NCBI GenBank assembly: GCA_964019335.1
Contig: OZ025653.1
Coordinates: 62,001-126,000 of the forward strand
Length of the DNA stretch: 64,000 nt
Source of the DNA: Diplonema japonicum
Taxonomy: Eukaryota > Euglenozoa > Diplonemea > Diplonemida > Diplonemidae
Reading direction: 5' to 3'
Made by a program: the position numbers and the translations under genes. Every line of letters starts with the position of its first letter. Position 1 is the first letter of the stretch. The notes beneath the pieces were generated by a model. That model searched no databases. It saw nothing but the letters and a program-made list of their open reading frames with translations, and was not told the origin of the DNA. Positions 10,995-20,913 of this stretch are shown here, piece after piece.

Positions 10995-11861
10995 TCAAAG
11001 TAAAGGATCCATATACTGCACAATAACATTAATAAGCTGATACGGAAGACCCCCTTCGCTGCAATCAAGCATCTTTCGATGCCCTGCACACAGAGGGCAC
11101 TCGGCACCCGACTGCCCAGCATCCGTCAAGCTAACCAGACCTCTGTGCTTGATTATTGGGCAAGTTTCAGTGTGCTGGAAGCCAAAAGACCCCAGCTGCG
11201 GCTTGCCTCTTAAGCAGCACCCCCATGTAATCCCGCACAGCTTCTTAAACGGTATCCCACGACTTATAAATTCAGAAGCAACAGATTTCAGACCCGTATT
11301 GTCTAAGGCAAGTCGCACCTGTTGTGTGTTTGGGTGTTCGGAGCGATACCTGGTCGCTGCTGAGCTCCTTAGCATGGAATACAGGACCATTCCTTCGTGC
11401 GCGTGACACCTTCATCGCTGCACGTAAGTTGTTAGGTTCCTTTACCCTTTTCAGAGACATCCTGACCTGAAGATCCTGATTCTTCGTAGACTTATTTTCA
11501 TAATCGGCCATAAGCTGTATCTTCACCTCATCAAAATCAGGTATCAAGCGTACCAGAAGTGGTACGTATTTTGTATTCTTCGGCAGCGCGAAACGCGGCG
11601 GGCGGACAAGAAAGTCCAAATGGTTGACACGGACCTTAACCTTCGAGATGTCCGTGTCGGTTGGATTTGACACCGCAAGAATGGCTACGGGTGACGCATC
11701 CCATGTGTGTGTCTGTAATAACTGAGAAAAACCTTTCTTAACCATACCTTCTCGCCCTTCCGCCCACTCTTACATTCAGAGTCATGCAAGTAATACGTAA
11801 ACTCTGTAGGCCGAACCTGAATCTTCCCTTGCTGTGGAGAACCAGGCCGCAAAATGTTCAT
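10995..11861 (-). CDS. MSP-like domain protein with Cys/His-rich C-terminus
   Basis: 266 residues; introns at 11713-11747 and 11319-11349 (GTATCG donor). Residues ~12-110 follow the pattern of a major-sperm-protein/VAP immunoglobulin-like fold (IQVRPTEFTYYL, then VAILAVSNPTDTDISKVKV, FLVRPPRF). MSP domains typically bind FFAT motifs at membrane contacts or act in motility. The C-terminal third carries clustered Cys/His (CGITWGCC, TCPIIKH, ECPLCAGH, LDC), which could bind zinc; this pairing is unusual. The start is the first ATG after TTTGACAG, 11 nt downstream; the longer in-frame extension begins with TTG. Confidence 0.65.
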
Positions 11862-12041
11862 ATCCCTCCTATCTGTCAAATGAATAGGCGTCTGTATCTT
11901 GATAAATCATATACTACTATCTAAATTAGTCTATTACATTAAACAAGGACGATTGCCCTTTTAGCTTACGTGCATGATTCTGGACAACAAACGAGGCAAA
12001 CAGGTGTTTACAAACATGTGTTTCTAATAACTACAACTATG

Positions 12042-13037
12042 TCACCTAGCCTTTGCTAGGTGTAAGTCTCTTTTCCATCGCACTCCGAATCCTTGCTTCG
12101 ATCTGCGTGGTTTGAGGTTACGAATAATAGTCTTTTGTAAGTATACCTTCGATCTTGTTTTCGGCTTGACATTGTGCTGCTTGCAGAATGTGGCGGAAAG
12201 GGATGCGGGAGTTGAACCTGGGAGCACCATAAGCCTTGCCACCGTCTTGCCGACGGTAAGGTTAACATGCATGATGCTGCTTGGGGCTGGGTTGCGGACT
12301 GGGCTGGCGTCTTGGTCTGGCATAGGTGTGCTGATGAGACGCCGCTTGTGGTTGCGAAGCGGTGAAGGCGAAGAAGGGACTGAACTAGGCGGGGCTGTGG
12401 TTGGCGTGGACACTATATGAGCACCGTTGTCGGAGAGAAGGGCACGTAGGTGCTTGATGACATCTAACTTGGCAGGAATTGGAGGGGGGAGGGAGCTTAG
12501 CGGTGGTGCCAATTCTCCAGAAAGTAGCGGCAGAGACTGTGCTGCTTCTGGTAGCGAAGAGTGTACGTCTGCAGGTGATGCGGGTGTTAGCATTGGAGAA
12601 TCACGCGGCGTTTGTGTTCTCTGCTGTGGCCTTTGCTCCCCATGTGCAGCAGTGTGGACAACGATGTCACACAGCGACACAAAGTCATCGTCGGCCTCCA
12701 CTACAGGTGCAGAGTCGCATACCTCATCTTTCCACAGCGGCTCGTCTACCTCTACCGTCTTCCATGTTACAGCAGCAGACACATGGGTCCCCCCTGAGCT
12801 GCAAGAACCCGAAGGAGAGTCCATACTATCGAGGTTAGGCATGGAAGGCACGGAAACCTGTTGCGTGTCGTATCCTGCCTCAGGCTCCAATTTCAAGTCC
12901 TGCCTTCCGCAATATACCAACCAGTCCTGTTCCCTCAGATGGTTCATATCGGGGACCTTCGTCTTGTCGGACCTATCACACACATCCTTCAGAGGTGTGG
13001 GGGGCACCACTTTCACAATAGGGATTGGCACAGGCAT
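12042..13037 (-). CDS. Proline/serine-rich protein with C-terminal ubiquitin-like-fold module
   Basis: 331 residues, no intron found. The first ~250 residues are Pro/Ser/Thr-rich and disordered. The last ~75 residues contain a regular strand pattern (IMHVNLTVGKTVARLMVLPG, then SLSATFCKQHNV) that looks like the small ubiquitin-like module seen at the ends of many protist cytoskeletal proteins, with its FCKQH motif. Function unknown. The start follows CATCACCCACAG by 15 nt. Confidence 0.65.
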   Translation of the reverse strand: MPVPIPIVKVVPPTPLKDVCDRSDKTKVPDMNHLREQDWLVYCGRQDLKLEPEAGYDTQQVSVPSMPNLDSMDSPSGSCSSGGTHVSAAVTWKTVEVDEPLWKDEVCDSAPVVEADDDFVSLCDIVVHTAAHGEQRPQQRTQTPRDSPMLTPASPADVHSSLPEAAQSLPLLSGELAPPLSSLPPPIPAKLDVIKHLRALLSDNGAHIVSTPTTAPPSSVPSSPSPLRNHKRRLISTPMPDQDASPVRNPAPSSIMHVNLTVGKTVARLMVLPGSTPASLSATFCKQHNVKPKTRSKVYLQKTIIRNLKPRRSKQGFGVRWKRDLHLAKAR

Positions 13038-13214
13038 CTTCGCCTTCTTCCTGTGGGTGATGTAGCCTTAAGAAAAAGAAGAAAACTGTCAAATCACCAA
13101 CCAAACTATGCAATGGGCATCTAATATGGAAAAGGATAGTCTGAATACCACAGCCCAAAACACTATAATACGTGTAGTCCACCCAATTTAATTCACGTTT
13201 GTAATAACATTCTT

Positions 13215-13938
13215 TCAAACAGACGACAAGGAGACGAGGGTGAAGTTCAGTTCATCAGGGTCGAGGCTCATGTACTGCTTGACATATGCGGCAGTGTCCT
13301 GTTTAAATATTGTGTGCGCGTTCACATACCTTAAGGAGCGTGGCCTCGGATGAGGGACCGCAGTTGACTGGGCAAGGCTTCCTGCCGTCGAGTTCGTAGA
13401 GGTGGCCGTCCTTGGTGACATAGCAGATGAAGTGCAGGTTGATCTTGGCGTCGATGTGTTGGTTCTCCGTTTGTCCTTGCTGGGCGGCAGTGCCTTGTGC
13501 CTCCTCAATCTTGTCGTCTGACTCGAGGAACTGTGCACGCTCGGCAGGGGTCTTGCCCTCGGTCTCCTTGATGAGGGAGGTGATGAAGCCCTCGTTGAAC
13601 TCCATCTTGTCCTTGTTGTTGACGAGAGCGTGGCAGATGCCTACCGTGCCGCAAGCATTCCCAATGGTCTGCCTCATAAACCACACGTTCTCAGACAGGG
13701 TCTGCCCCTTCTCTTTGATGTCGTCAAGCTGCTTCCTCACCCACTCGTCGTTGTTCTTCGTGATGGGAAACAAAAACAGCACAGCGTGCGAGGGCTGCGG
13801 CACCATCTGCAGCAGCTCCTCATCCATGCCGAACACATCACAGAATTGGATCTTCGTTCCCACCACACCCAAGCTCTTGATGTAGTTGTTTATCACCTCC
13901 GGGTTGCTCTCCAAAGGGAACCATTTCTTGTCGCTCAT
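13215..13938 (-). CDS. Ubiquitin C-terminal hydrolase (UCH, peptidase C12)
   Basis: 230 residues after removing a 31-nt intron (13299-13329). The family catalytic residues are all present: Gln90 and Cys96 in QTIGNACGTVG, His169 in LHFICYV and Asp184 in LYELDG. These positions and the length match UCH-L3-type enzymes, which cut small adducts from the ubiquitin C-terminus and recycle ubiquitin in the cytosol. The crossover loop region (residues ~140-165) is Glu/Gln-rich. No C-terminal extension of the BAP1/UCH37 type is present. High confidence. Confidence 0.93.
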
Positions 13939-14386
13939 GTTTAACTGTGCTTATAAACCGTGTCTGTAAACGATACCATCTCTAACAGCGGGTTCTCAAA
14001 AAGAAAATAGAAGAGACAAAGGAGGCCAGTGTTGGTGGCGCCTTGCACAAGCATTGTCTACCTGATTACAAAAAGTAAAGTAAAGGAAAAAAATCACGCT
14101 GACAAATGTCCGAAGTCTGGCCGGCCATTTGTCAGTCCGACATCTCTCACTTCACAGTTTGTTGTTTAGCTTCAACGCTATCAAGATAAGCCAGCTAGGT
14201 CACAATACGATAAAAGGAACCTAATTCGTCTAAACACTGGTTTACCTTATTTATCTCTTCCGGACCCTTGTTATATATTTAATTGTTTCTTTGAATATGA
14301 GATAGAGGAGGAAGAAGAAAAAAAGCGAAAGTATTAAACGAAATGCTATCGGTGTGGCGAAACATATTATTATAGATCTTAAATCC
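13939..14386. other. 448-bp intergenic region, nothing recognised
   Basis: AT-rich at the right end. No open frame of note and no tRNA-like or repeat structure seen. Probably UTRs of the flanking genes. Confidence 0.4.
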
Positions 14387-15415
14387 TTAAACAATGGTGA
14401 TGAAGCTCAGGAAATACTCGATGAGAGTAAAAGGCAAGAGGGGGATGCTCAGGAAGAAGGGGAGGCCTTCAACTACTGTGCTAAGCTGGAACATAAGACC
14501 GATGAAGCCGAGGGCGACAGCGCTCCACGAGCTGACCTATAAAAATGATTGTGGTGTGGCATTACGTGGCAATGTGCATACCGTGTGCGACGGCTCCTCA
14601 TTGATAAGGCCCCTCTTGTGCGCAAAGGCGAAGATGGCAGCAGACAAGATGTTCCCGCCCCTCATGGCAGAGTGGAACGCAGAAATAATGCGCTGCAGCG
14701 TCCAAGCAATAATGACAGCAGGCAGCCTGCACGCAAACTGCACAAGAAGCGGGGTCCATCTCCAGTGCTCCTCCGGCAGCAATGCTTTTATGATTGGGCT
14801 CACAAACTGCTTCCCAATATGTTGTTCGATAACCTCACCTACTGAAGCACCCAAGGCCACTACTTGCGCAAAATGGTTGCGTAAACAGGCCAAGATAGCA
14901 GTGACACCAGCGTAAAACCCGATCATCGCTGCCCTGCAGTCGTCTGGGTTAACCGTCGCTAGCACCATGGACCCGTTACGCTTCATCCACTCTTCTGCAG
15001 ACAGTCCCTTCTGTTTTTCCTTCTCGTTCCCGTACAACTCGATCACAGCCTTCACGTCATCCTCGATCTTAAGCCATGCCTTCACCATGGGGTCCTTCCC
15101 TACAAGCCTGAAGGCTTCGACAGCAGTGATTGTGAAGATGAACGAGCTGCCGAAGAAGGTGAGGATGAACCCCCACACAAGGCTGACTTCGTCCCACACG
15201 GGCAGCAGGAATGTGTAGCCCTTTTTACACAGGTCCCACAGTTTCGGGAGATGCGGCAGGACAAGGTCGATGACGGTCAGCACGGCCATCACCACGGGGC
15301 GTATCGTGTTTGCGTACTTCTTGTACTTTTCGGGGACTCTCTCCTTGTACTTGTCAAAGATCTCCCCGCCACGCTCTGCAACAGACTCGCTGCGCTGGTT
15401 GCTCTTCGTCGCCAT
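14387..15415 (-). CDS. Multi-pass membrane protein of unknown function
   Basis: 327 residues from two exons; the intron at 14537-14581 (45 nt) ends TTTATAG. Hydrophobic segments lie near residues ~40-60, ~75-105, ~180-200, ~225-250 and two more in the second exon (ALGFIGLMF and FFLSIPLLPFTLIEYFLSF), giving about six membrane spans. The N-terminus is basic and Ser-rich (MATKSNQRSE). A soluble charged loop with KIEDDVKAVIELYGNEKEK lies between spans 2 and 3. Family not recognised. The start is 19 nt after CCACTGCAG, which is preceded by a strong C/T tract. Confidence 0.7.
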
Positions 15416-15514
15416 AGTTAACCTCCCTTTGCTGCAGTGGAGGGGTGAAGGGGGAAGGAACAAATGTCAACAAGTAAGAAAGTAAAAAAACTTACAACTA
15501 CCCCCAGTCCTACC

Positions 15515-15747
15515 TCAAGTAGGTTTCCGTTTAATGTGTTTCAAATTCTTAACAGTGGAGTAAATGGTGGCGACGTCCCTCCGTACTGGCGGGGGTAGCA
15601 TCATGCTGGGGTCTGGCTTGGCGTGCTTCTTCCCCATCTCAATCACTGTGTTCATTTCCACTATCATTACACCTACCTGCAGGGTGTGACATGTTGCATG
15701 AAGCATACCGATGCAATGAAAGCGACTCCTGCGGTGCCCGACGACAT
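15515..15747 (-). CDS. 66-residue single-span membrane microprotein
   Basis: Two exons (15709-15747 and 15515-15676) with a 32-nt intron at 15677-15708, GTATGC donor. The spliced frame is continuous, starts MSSGTAGVAFIAS and continues with a hydrophobic VGVMIVEMNTVIEMG stretch, then a basic Pro-rich tail (MLPPPVRR, KHIKRKPT). A short N-terminus, one span and a basic cytosolic tail fit a tail- or signal-anchored small protein. Unspliced, the region gives a different 90-residue frame that lacks the membrane span. The start follows GCACCCAG by about 16 nt. Function unknown; it could be a subunit of a membrane complex. Confidence 0.55.
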
Positions 15748-15798
15748 CTCCTTCTCGTGTAACCTGGGTGCGTGGTGCATGGTACATTGGAAAATTAA

Positions 15799-15802
15799 TT
15801 AA
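15799..15802. repeat. TTAA target-site duplication, left
   Basis: TTAA directly abutting the left terminal inverted repeat; matched by 16171-16174 on the right. Confidence 0.8.
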
Positions 15803-16170
15803 CCACTAAAGGACCATGAGGACATATGTGTCCTTAAGAAAAATTATCTTTTCTATGTGACACTTTTTGTGCCCCACAGCCCCTGGACTTTACTAAGACC
15901 CATTGTTCCGCGATTTTCTTTTATTTGAAATACCCTTTGCGCGAAGAATAAACAAAAACCCGTCCCCAAGGGGGTTGCTTGGTGTCCTTTTGTACTAAGT
16001 AAGCCCCCCTGCATGAAAAATAAACTGTTTTTTTTACCCCCCTGGGTCACGTGCTTTTTAAAGGGTATAGTGTACTTTCCTATGGTTAAACTCTCGCATT
16101 TTCTTTTTCCGGGTTCGTAAATAGACAGTCCTTGGCACTTTTTTCGCCAAAACCCCCGGTCCTTTAGTGG
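15803..16170. mobile_element. 368-bp piggyBac-type MITE
   Basis: Perfect 13-bp terminal inverted repeats (CCACTAAAGGACC at 15803-15815, its complement at 16158-16170), flanked on both sides by TTAA (15799-15802 and 16171-16174). TTAA target duplication is diagnostic of piggyBac-superfamily insertion. Just inside the left end is a subterminal near-palindrome AGGACATATGTGTCCT at 15819-15834, a layout common in piggyBac relatives. The interior has no significant open frame, so it is non-autonomous. It sits 55 nt upstream of the microprotein start codon. Confidence 0.85.
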
Positions 16171-16174
16171 TTAA
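16171..16174. repeat. TTAA target-site duplication, right
   Basis: TTAA directly abutting the right terminal inverted repeat. Confidence 0.8.
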
Positions 16175-16199
16175 AAACAAAATCTCCATGTATTGGCTT

Positions 16200-16320
16200 T
16201 ACTTAAACTTTACCCACCAAAAAAAAAAAGAGAAAAACATGAGAAGAAAGTTCAAAAAAAAAAGAGAAAAAGAGGAAGAAAAAAAAAAAAGAAAACATTA
16301 CTTCATTGAAAAGACCTTTC
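16200..16320 (-). other. Long polypyrimidine tract (minus strand)
   Basis: Nearly continuous A/G on the plus strand, so T/C on the transcribed strand, for about 100 nt. It lies downstream of the dehydratase gene and upstream of the MITE. It may be an original polyadenylation/trans-splicing signal later separated from the microprotein gene by the MITE (inference). Confidence 0.4.
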
Positions 16321-16624
16321 AAATATATAAAGGGGAATAAAACAAGGGAATAAAACGAATGAAGGAAAAACAGCTCATGTTCTTTTAAGTGTTCTCTGAG
16401 TGTCCCCTCCATCCAATCTGCAATATGGGTGTCACCGCTGCATTGTCACCAAAGACGAGGTAGGCGGTCAAGCTTTAGCATATTGCATTGCTTCTGCTTT
16501 GCATTGTTCAAAATGGGATTTTCCTGAGCTTGCCTGTGGGTCAGAATACTGGTGGCACGGTGGGAGGGAAATGAGGTAGCCCTGCGAGATGCTCAAAAAC
16601 AGTAAAAAACCCGAGTATCCAGAC

Positions 16625-17677
16625 TTAGTTGTGATTAACTGGGGGTCTTCCGATCTCTGGGTTGATAAAGCTCCAGTGCTTGTTCTCAAAGGCTTCAAGA
16701 TACCAGTCAATCGTTTGTCGCATGCCTTCCTGGAAATCGATCTCCTTTGTCCACCCTAGATCCAGAAGCTTGGAGGTGTTCACACAGTAGCGGAAGTCGT
16801 TGAAGTCACGGTCAGGGACAGCGGTCATCCATTCCTCCACCTTCTGGCCGGGCTTCATCTCCTTGATGAGCAGCTGCGCGATTGCTTCGACAGACTGCTC
16901 GTCCTCCGTCCCGATGTTGTATGTCTCGCCCAGCACCCCCTTCTCCAACACGATTGTGAAAGCACGCGCAGCATCTTTGCTGTGCACGAATGTCCTCATC
17001 TGCTTCCCCGATCCTTGAATTGTCATCTTTTCGTTCCTCGACAGAAGCCACACAAACCTGGGAATCACCTTCTCGGGGTACTGCCGGGGCCCATACACAT
17101 TGTTCCCCCTGGTGATCACGATGGGGAGGTCGAAGGACTTCCTGTACGCCTTGACAATGAATTCTGCTGCTGCCTTTGTAGCGGCATAGGGGTTCGTGGG
17201 GTTCAGGAGGGCACCTTCCAGCTGTGAGTCATTCACCTCACCGTACACCTCGTCGGTGGACACGTGGACAAACTTCCCTAGTTTGCCATAGACCTTGCCG
17301 CACTCAAGCAGGTTGTGGGTCCCCAGAACATTGTTCTTCGTGAAACACATGCTGTTCCCAAAGCTATTATCGACATGGCTCTGCGCAGCAAAGTGGATTA
17401 TTGTGTCGATATCGTAGCTCTTCAACAGGTGCATCACAAGGTCCGGGCTGCAGATGTCCCCCTTGATGAAGGTGTAGTTTGCCAGGTCGGGCGCGATGTT
17501 CTTCTCGTTAGCAACATAGTCCATTATGTCCAGGTTGTAGAGGTGGCACTCGGGGTGCAGGGGAGCAAAGTAGTTTATAAAGTTACTACCGATGAACCCG
17601 CAGCCGCCCGTCACGAGGATGTTCTTCATGGGCCTGTCACCCTTCCTCGTCCTGGTTTCCTGTACTTCTTCAATCAT
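16625..17677 (-). CDS. NDP-glucose 4,6-dehydratase (RmlB/RHM-like SDR)
   Basis: 350 residues, no intron. Extended short-chain dehydrogenase: the NAD-binding TGGCGFIGS motif follows the internal Met at residue 17. The catalytic motifs HVSTDEVYGE and NPYAATKAAAE are present, as is the RGNNVYGPRQYPEKVIPRF block typical of dTDP/UDP-glucose 4,6-dehydratases. These enzymes make NDP-4-keto-6-deoxyglucose, the first committed step toward rhamnose and related deoxysugars, in the cytosol. The DE pair in TDEVY is the dehydratase acid pair, so it is not an epimerase. Translation could start at either residue 1 or Met17. No partner epimerase/reductase gene is in the window. Confidence 0.9.
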   Translation of the reverse strand: MIEEVQETRTRKGDRPMKNILVTGGCGFIGSNFINYFAPLHPECHLYNLDIMDYVANEKNIAPDLANYTFIKGDICSPDLVMHLLKSYDIDTIIHFAAQSHVDNSFGNSMCFTKNNVLGTHNLLECGKVYGKLGKFVHVSTDEVYGEVNDSQLEGALLNPTNPYAATKAAAEFIVKAYRKSFDLPIVITRGNNVYGPRQYPEKVIPRFVWLLSRNEKMTIQGSGKQMRTFVHSKDAARAFTIVLEKGVLGETYNIGTEDEQSVEAIAQLLIKEMKPGQKVEEWMTAVPDRDFNDFRYCVNTSKLLDLGWTKEIDFQEGMRQTIDWYLEAFENKHWSFINPEIGRPPVNHN

Positions 17678-18112
17678 TTTATCTTTATAACTCCTGGAGG
17701 GCTCCGGTCAGTGGTAGTGTTTGGGAAAGAAAAAAAAAAAGAAGGTTACACGCTACCGTCAGCGCCAGTACAGCTATTCAAGACTTGTAGCTAACGGAAG
17801 AAAAGAAATCTGGGGAAAATCTTGGGTGGGGAGGGGAATATTTGATTTGCGGTGCATCAACAAACGAAAAAAGACAAAAATTGTAAAAAAAAAAAATCAA
17901 ACGGGATGGGCACAGCCTTGCCAGGCTAAGTAGGGGTAACAATCGTGGCAACCCCAACTATAAGACTGTGCAACCACACCACATGAGCTGCCTTTGCCAC
18001 AAACACAACACATGCTTGAGACGTCACACGAGCCAAAGACGGAGCGGTAGGACAAAGAACGATAGATGGGCTTTGTGAATTCCAAGGCCCGATCGCTGGC
18101 TTACGTTTTATC
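17678..18112. other. 435-bp intergenic region
   Basis: Contains T/C-rich runs on the minus strand before the dehydratase start, ending in CCCTCCAG 17 nt upstream of the ATG. The rest shows no convincing gene. Confidence 0.4.
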
Positions 18113-19397
18113 TTAGATACCAAGGATCTGGAATAGTTTGAAACACGGGCTTACGACCACCCACCCAACGACAGCATAGGTGAGCAGCCTTTCTACCGGC
18201 TTCTTATCCCAATTCTTCGTAGTACTCACCGGAAAAGGGCTGAGGATGAACTGCAAGAAAATCTGTACAAAAAAAAAAACCTTTTTCACGTGACTGACAA
18301 TATACCTGAATAGCTGGCTTAGCGCAGGACCTTGCTGCCAGCACACACACCATACCAGGAACAAACCTCTTGACGGCAAAAACAAGACCCTCGTATGTCA
18401 TCAAAGGAGCACCCCGGAGCGTAGCAATCATGGCGGCAGCCTCTTCGGTGTGGTACTCCGACCTCCAGATGCCTGTAATGACGCCGAGCACGACCCCCGT
18501 GAAGTAGACAGCGTACTCGTAACTGGGTGTGGGCTTCATGGGTTTGGGGTAACAGAAGATAAGAAGGTTGGAGAAGACTAGCTGGTACAGCGGCACCAAG
18601 CAGTCGGATGTGATCCACGAGTCAACGTAGTCGCTGAAGGGAATGTAGAAGAAGAGGCACGCCAGTGCAAGAACGAAGCCCACGGCAACGTCGATGGGGC
18701 TGTGCATGCCGAGGTAGATGCGCCCGTACATAATGACGAAGCACCAGGCGATCGAGAAGGCCGCCGTTAGCAGGCTCACGCTAGAATCGCCGTCACCTGC
18801 GTAATCGAACAGCATAAGATAGCCGAGGACTGCAACGGTGTTGATGGTGTGGGTGGAGGGCAGGCCGTATTCGTGGCTTCCCTGCGACTGCTCCTTGTTC
18901 GACACGACAAGCCGCACGCCCTGTGTCCAGTCAGGGCGCGGGCTGCAGATCACATCTTTGAATGCGTTACCCACGTAGATGAGCACAGCGCAGAGAATGG
19001 TGAGATGCCTGGCCAGTCTGAGCTCGCCCCCCCAAAAGAGGAACGGGAGGAAAGTGATGTAGAAAGACACGCCGCAGCTGAAAGAAGCAACCTCCAAAAA
19101 CACATCGGCGGCACGGCTGTTGTACTTCTGAACGGCTTTCACCATTGCCGTCTCGCGCTTCACCTCTGCAACAGCCCAGGGCCTGACGAGGTTCCTGAGC
19201 GGGAGGTACACCCACGGGAAGAAAGCAACCACGATGAAAGTGACCATTGCAAGAATCAAGCCGATCATCACCATGCTGTCAGAGACACCCTCATGGTACC
19301 CTTTGGTGTACGCCTCAGCTGTCTCAGGGTTGTTCTTGACGTAGACACTTTCCTTCGGCACGACCAGCAAGCTCGCAAGCCCCTTGCGCCACTGCAT
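18113..19397 (-). CDS. PAP2-family lipid phosphatase (sphingoid-base-1-phosphate phosphatase-like)
   Basis: 413 residues; a 43-nt intron at 18263-18305 (GTATAT donor) separates a last exon of 49 codons. The three phosphatase motifs are KDVICSPRP, YGLPSTHT and GRIYLGMHSPIDVAVG, with the conserved Lys/Arg, Ser-His and Arg-His-Asp residues. Eight or so hydrophobic segments surround them. Architecture and motif spacing fit dihydrosphingosine/sphingosine-1-phosphate phosphatases of the ER, which dephosphorylate long-chain base phosphates; other lipid phosphates are possible. The start used (MQWRKG) lies 10 nt after CTTACCTCAG; the in-frame extension upstream of the acceptor is ignored. Confidence 0.85.
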
Positions 19398-20913
19398 CTT
19401 AATACACCTGAGGTAAGGGTATGAGCTTGGGAAAACAAAGAAGTGCATTATTGGTGAGAAGTGTTGCAATCACCCATCTTAAAAAATAAATATAAAAAAA
19501 GAAGAAAAAACCAACTAACCTAGTCATAGTCATATTTGCAATGCGTACGCCAGCGTATTAGAGCAAAGAGGGCTGGAACACGGCACCGCTTTCGGCGACC
19601 GTTCCAGCAGCTGCTAGCCATACGCAATATACGCAAGTAGAGTGAGGATGAGGGGGAAAAGGAGCAAAGGTCAGGTGGACTGATGAAAGACGACCTTTAA
19701 GTGATGGTAGGTAAGTACGGTGTTAAAAAAACATGAACACAAAGAAATGACAAATGACGAAGAAACGAGTCCATCATGTGGATATGTATGAACTGCTATC
19801 GAGTGGACGGGTGTCCATGACAGAAAAGAAGCCTCTGCTGCCGCTGCTGCTGCTGAACAAAAGTAAATCGCTCCCCCACCGCCTCGACAATTACTATTTA
19901 CCTTTCGCTGAAGAAGAAGATAAAAAAAAAAAAAAAACCTCGCTATGATGGGCGGGCGGGGATAGAAGGACCCATTAAAAGAACAAAGAAATCAAATTAC
20001 AACGTTTTGGAATACTGTTAAGTGAAGTGTCAGGCCGATAAGTACCCGAACGCTGGAAAAAAAAATCGAACATTTATCATTCTGGCACTTTTTCTTTAGT
20101 AATAATAAAAAATATATATGTAAGCACTCGCTGAAGCAATAAACGTTTTGTATTCAGCCCCATTCAGAGAAGGAACATGCTCTTCACCTCAGTCCACAGA
20201 GCACTTGGAATCTGAGAGATATGTCACCTTAAAGTTATCTTACGTTTCTTTTTTTCTCCCTCACAGGAAGAAAGCTTACTTTAATATATCACAAGGGGGG
20301 AAAAGGAAAAGGAAGTGTCGCTCAGCGCGGTGTTACCTGATACGAGATAATGGTGTAACGCATAATAAAAAAAAGTACTGTAAACCTCCGAAGTCTCGAA
20401 GTACTTCTCGGGACAAAGGGACAGCGATGCATGAACTTCCTCTTTCTTCCGCTCTTCCGCATTACCTCTCCCGAGGCAACATTAAGAGGCCTAGTACCAT
20501 TGTGTCTAACAACAACAGACCCTTTCCTTGGTCATAAGTATAAAGAAATATCACATGCTTCTGCATTAAAAAAAAAAGCAAAAAGCATCACGCGCATGCA
20601 ACCACGAAGGGAGGGGGAGGAGGAGGAGGGTGGGGGGGACTAGAAAAAGGGATTCGCTCAGCTTTCCTTTTACGAGTAACTTTTACAACGTTTTCTTTTT
20701 TTCTTTTCTTCCGTTTTTGCTGAAGGTTGTTTAAGTAGCACACAAAGATAGAGAAAAGGAAGGGATGCCCGACTATCTGTAATGATGTCATCAGGGCTAA
20801 GTAAGTGCTAAGAACAAGAATCAACGTTTTCCTTTTTATTTTACCTTTTACCTTTATTTATTCTTTTTGTTTTCCCTTCTTTTTAGAGCCTTCAACAGCA
20901 AAAGAACCTTTTA
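19398..20913. other. 1.5-kb intergenic region, longest gap in the window
   Basis: A/T-rich and low complexity, with a GC-rich structured island at 19542-19635 (separate entry). A 129-codon plus-strand frame at 20148-20537 has no protein-like features. No promoter can be recognised, but if internal transcription starts exist this is the best place for one. Confidence 0.4.
19542..19635 (-). ncRNA. Candidate structured non-coding RNA
   Basis: Three nested helices: 19542-19547 pairs with 19630-19635 (TGCGTA/TACGCA), 19553-19558 pairs with 19620-19625 (GCGTAT/ATACGC), and a long hairpin is formed by GCTGGAAC 19572-19579 with GTTCCAGC 19601-19608 plus a short apical stem. On the minus strand it is followed within about 40 nt by TTTTTT, which could be a Pol III terminator. 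No tRNA B box is present, so it is not a tRNA. Class unknown; strand inferred from the T run only. Confidence 0.35.

Noticed and set aside
17897-18085. Cys-rich 62-codon frame in the 435-bp gap
   Set aside because: No ATG start (begins with TTG), no acceptor before it; probably 3' UTR of the PAP2 gene.
19670-19705. CTGATGA inside an AAAGGTC/GACCTTT inverted repeat, hammerhead- or C/D-box-like
   Set aside because: No stem II or paired GAAA core for a hammerhead, and no matching D box; likely chance.
20148-20537. 129-codon plus-strand ORF in the 1.5-kb gap
   Set aside because: Low-complexity, basic composition, no recognisable domain, opposite to all other genes, no acceptor near its start.
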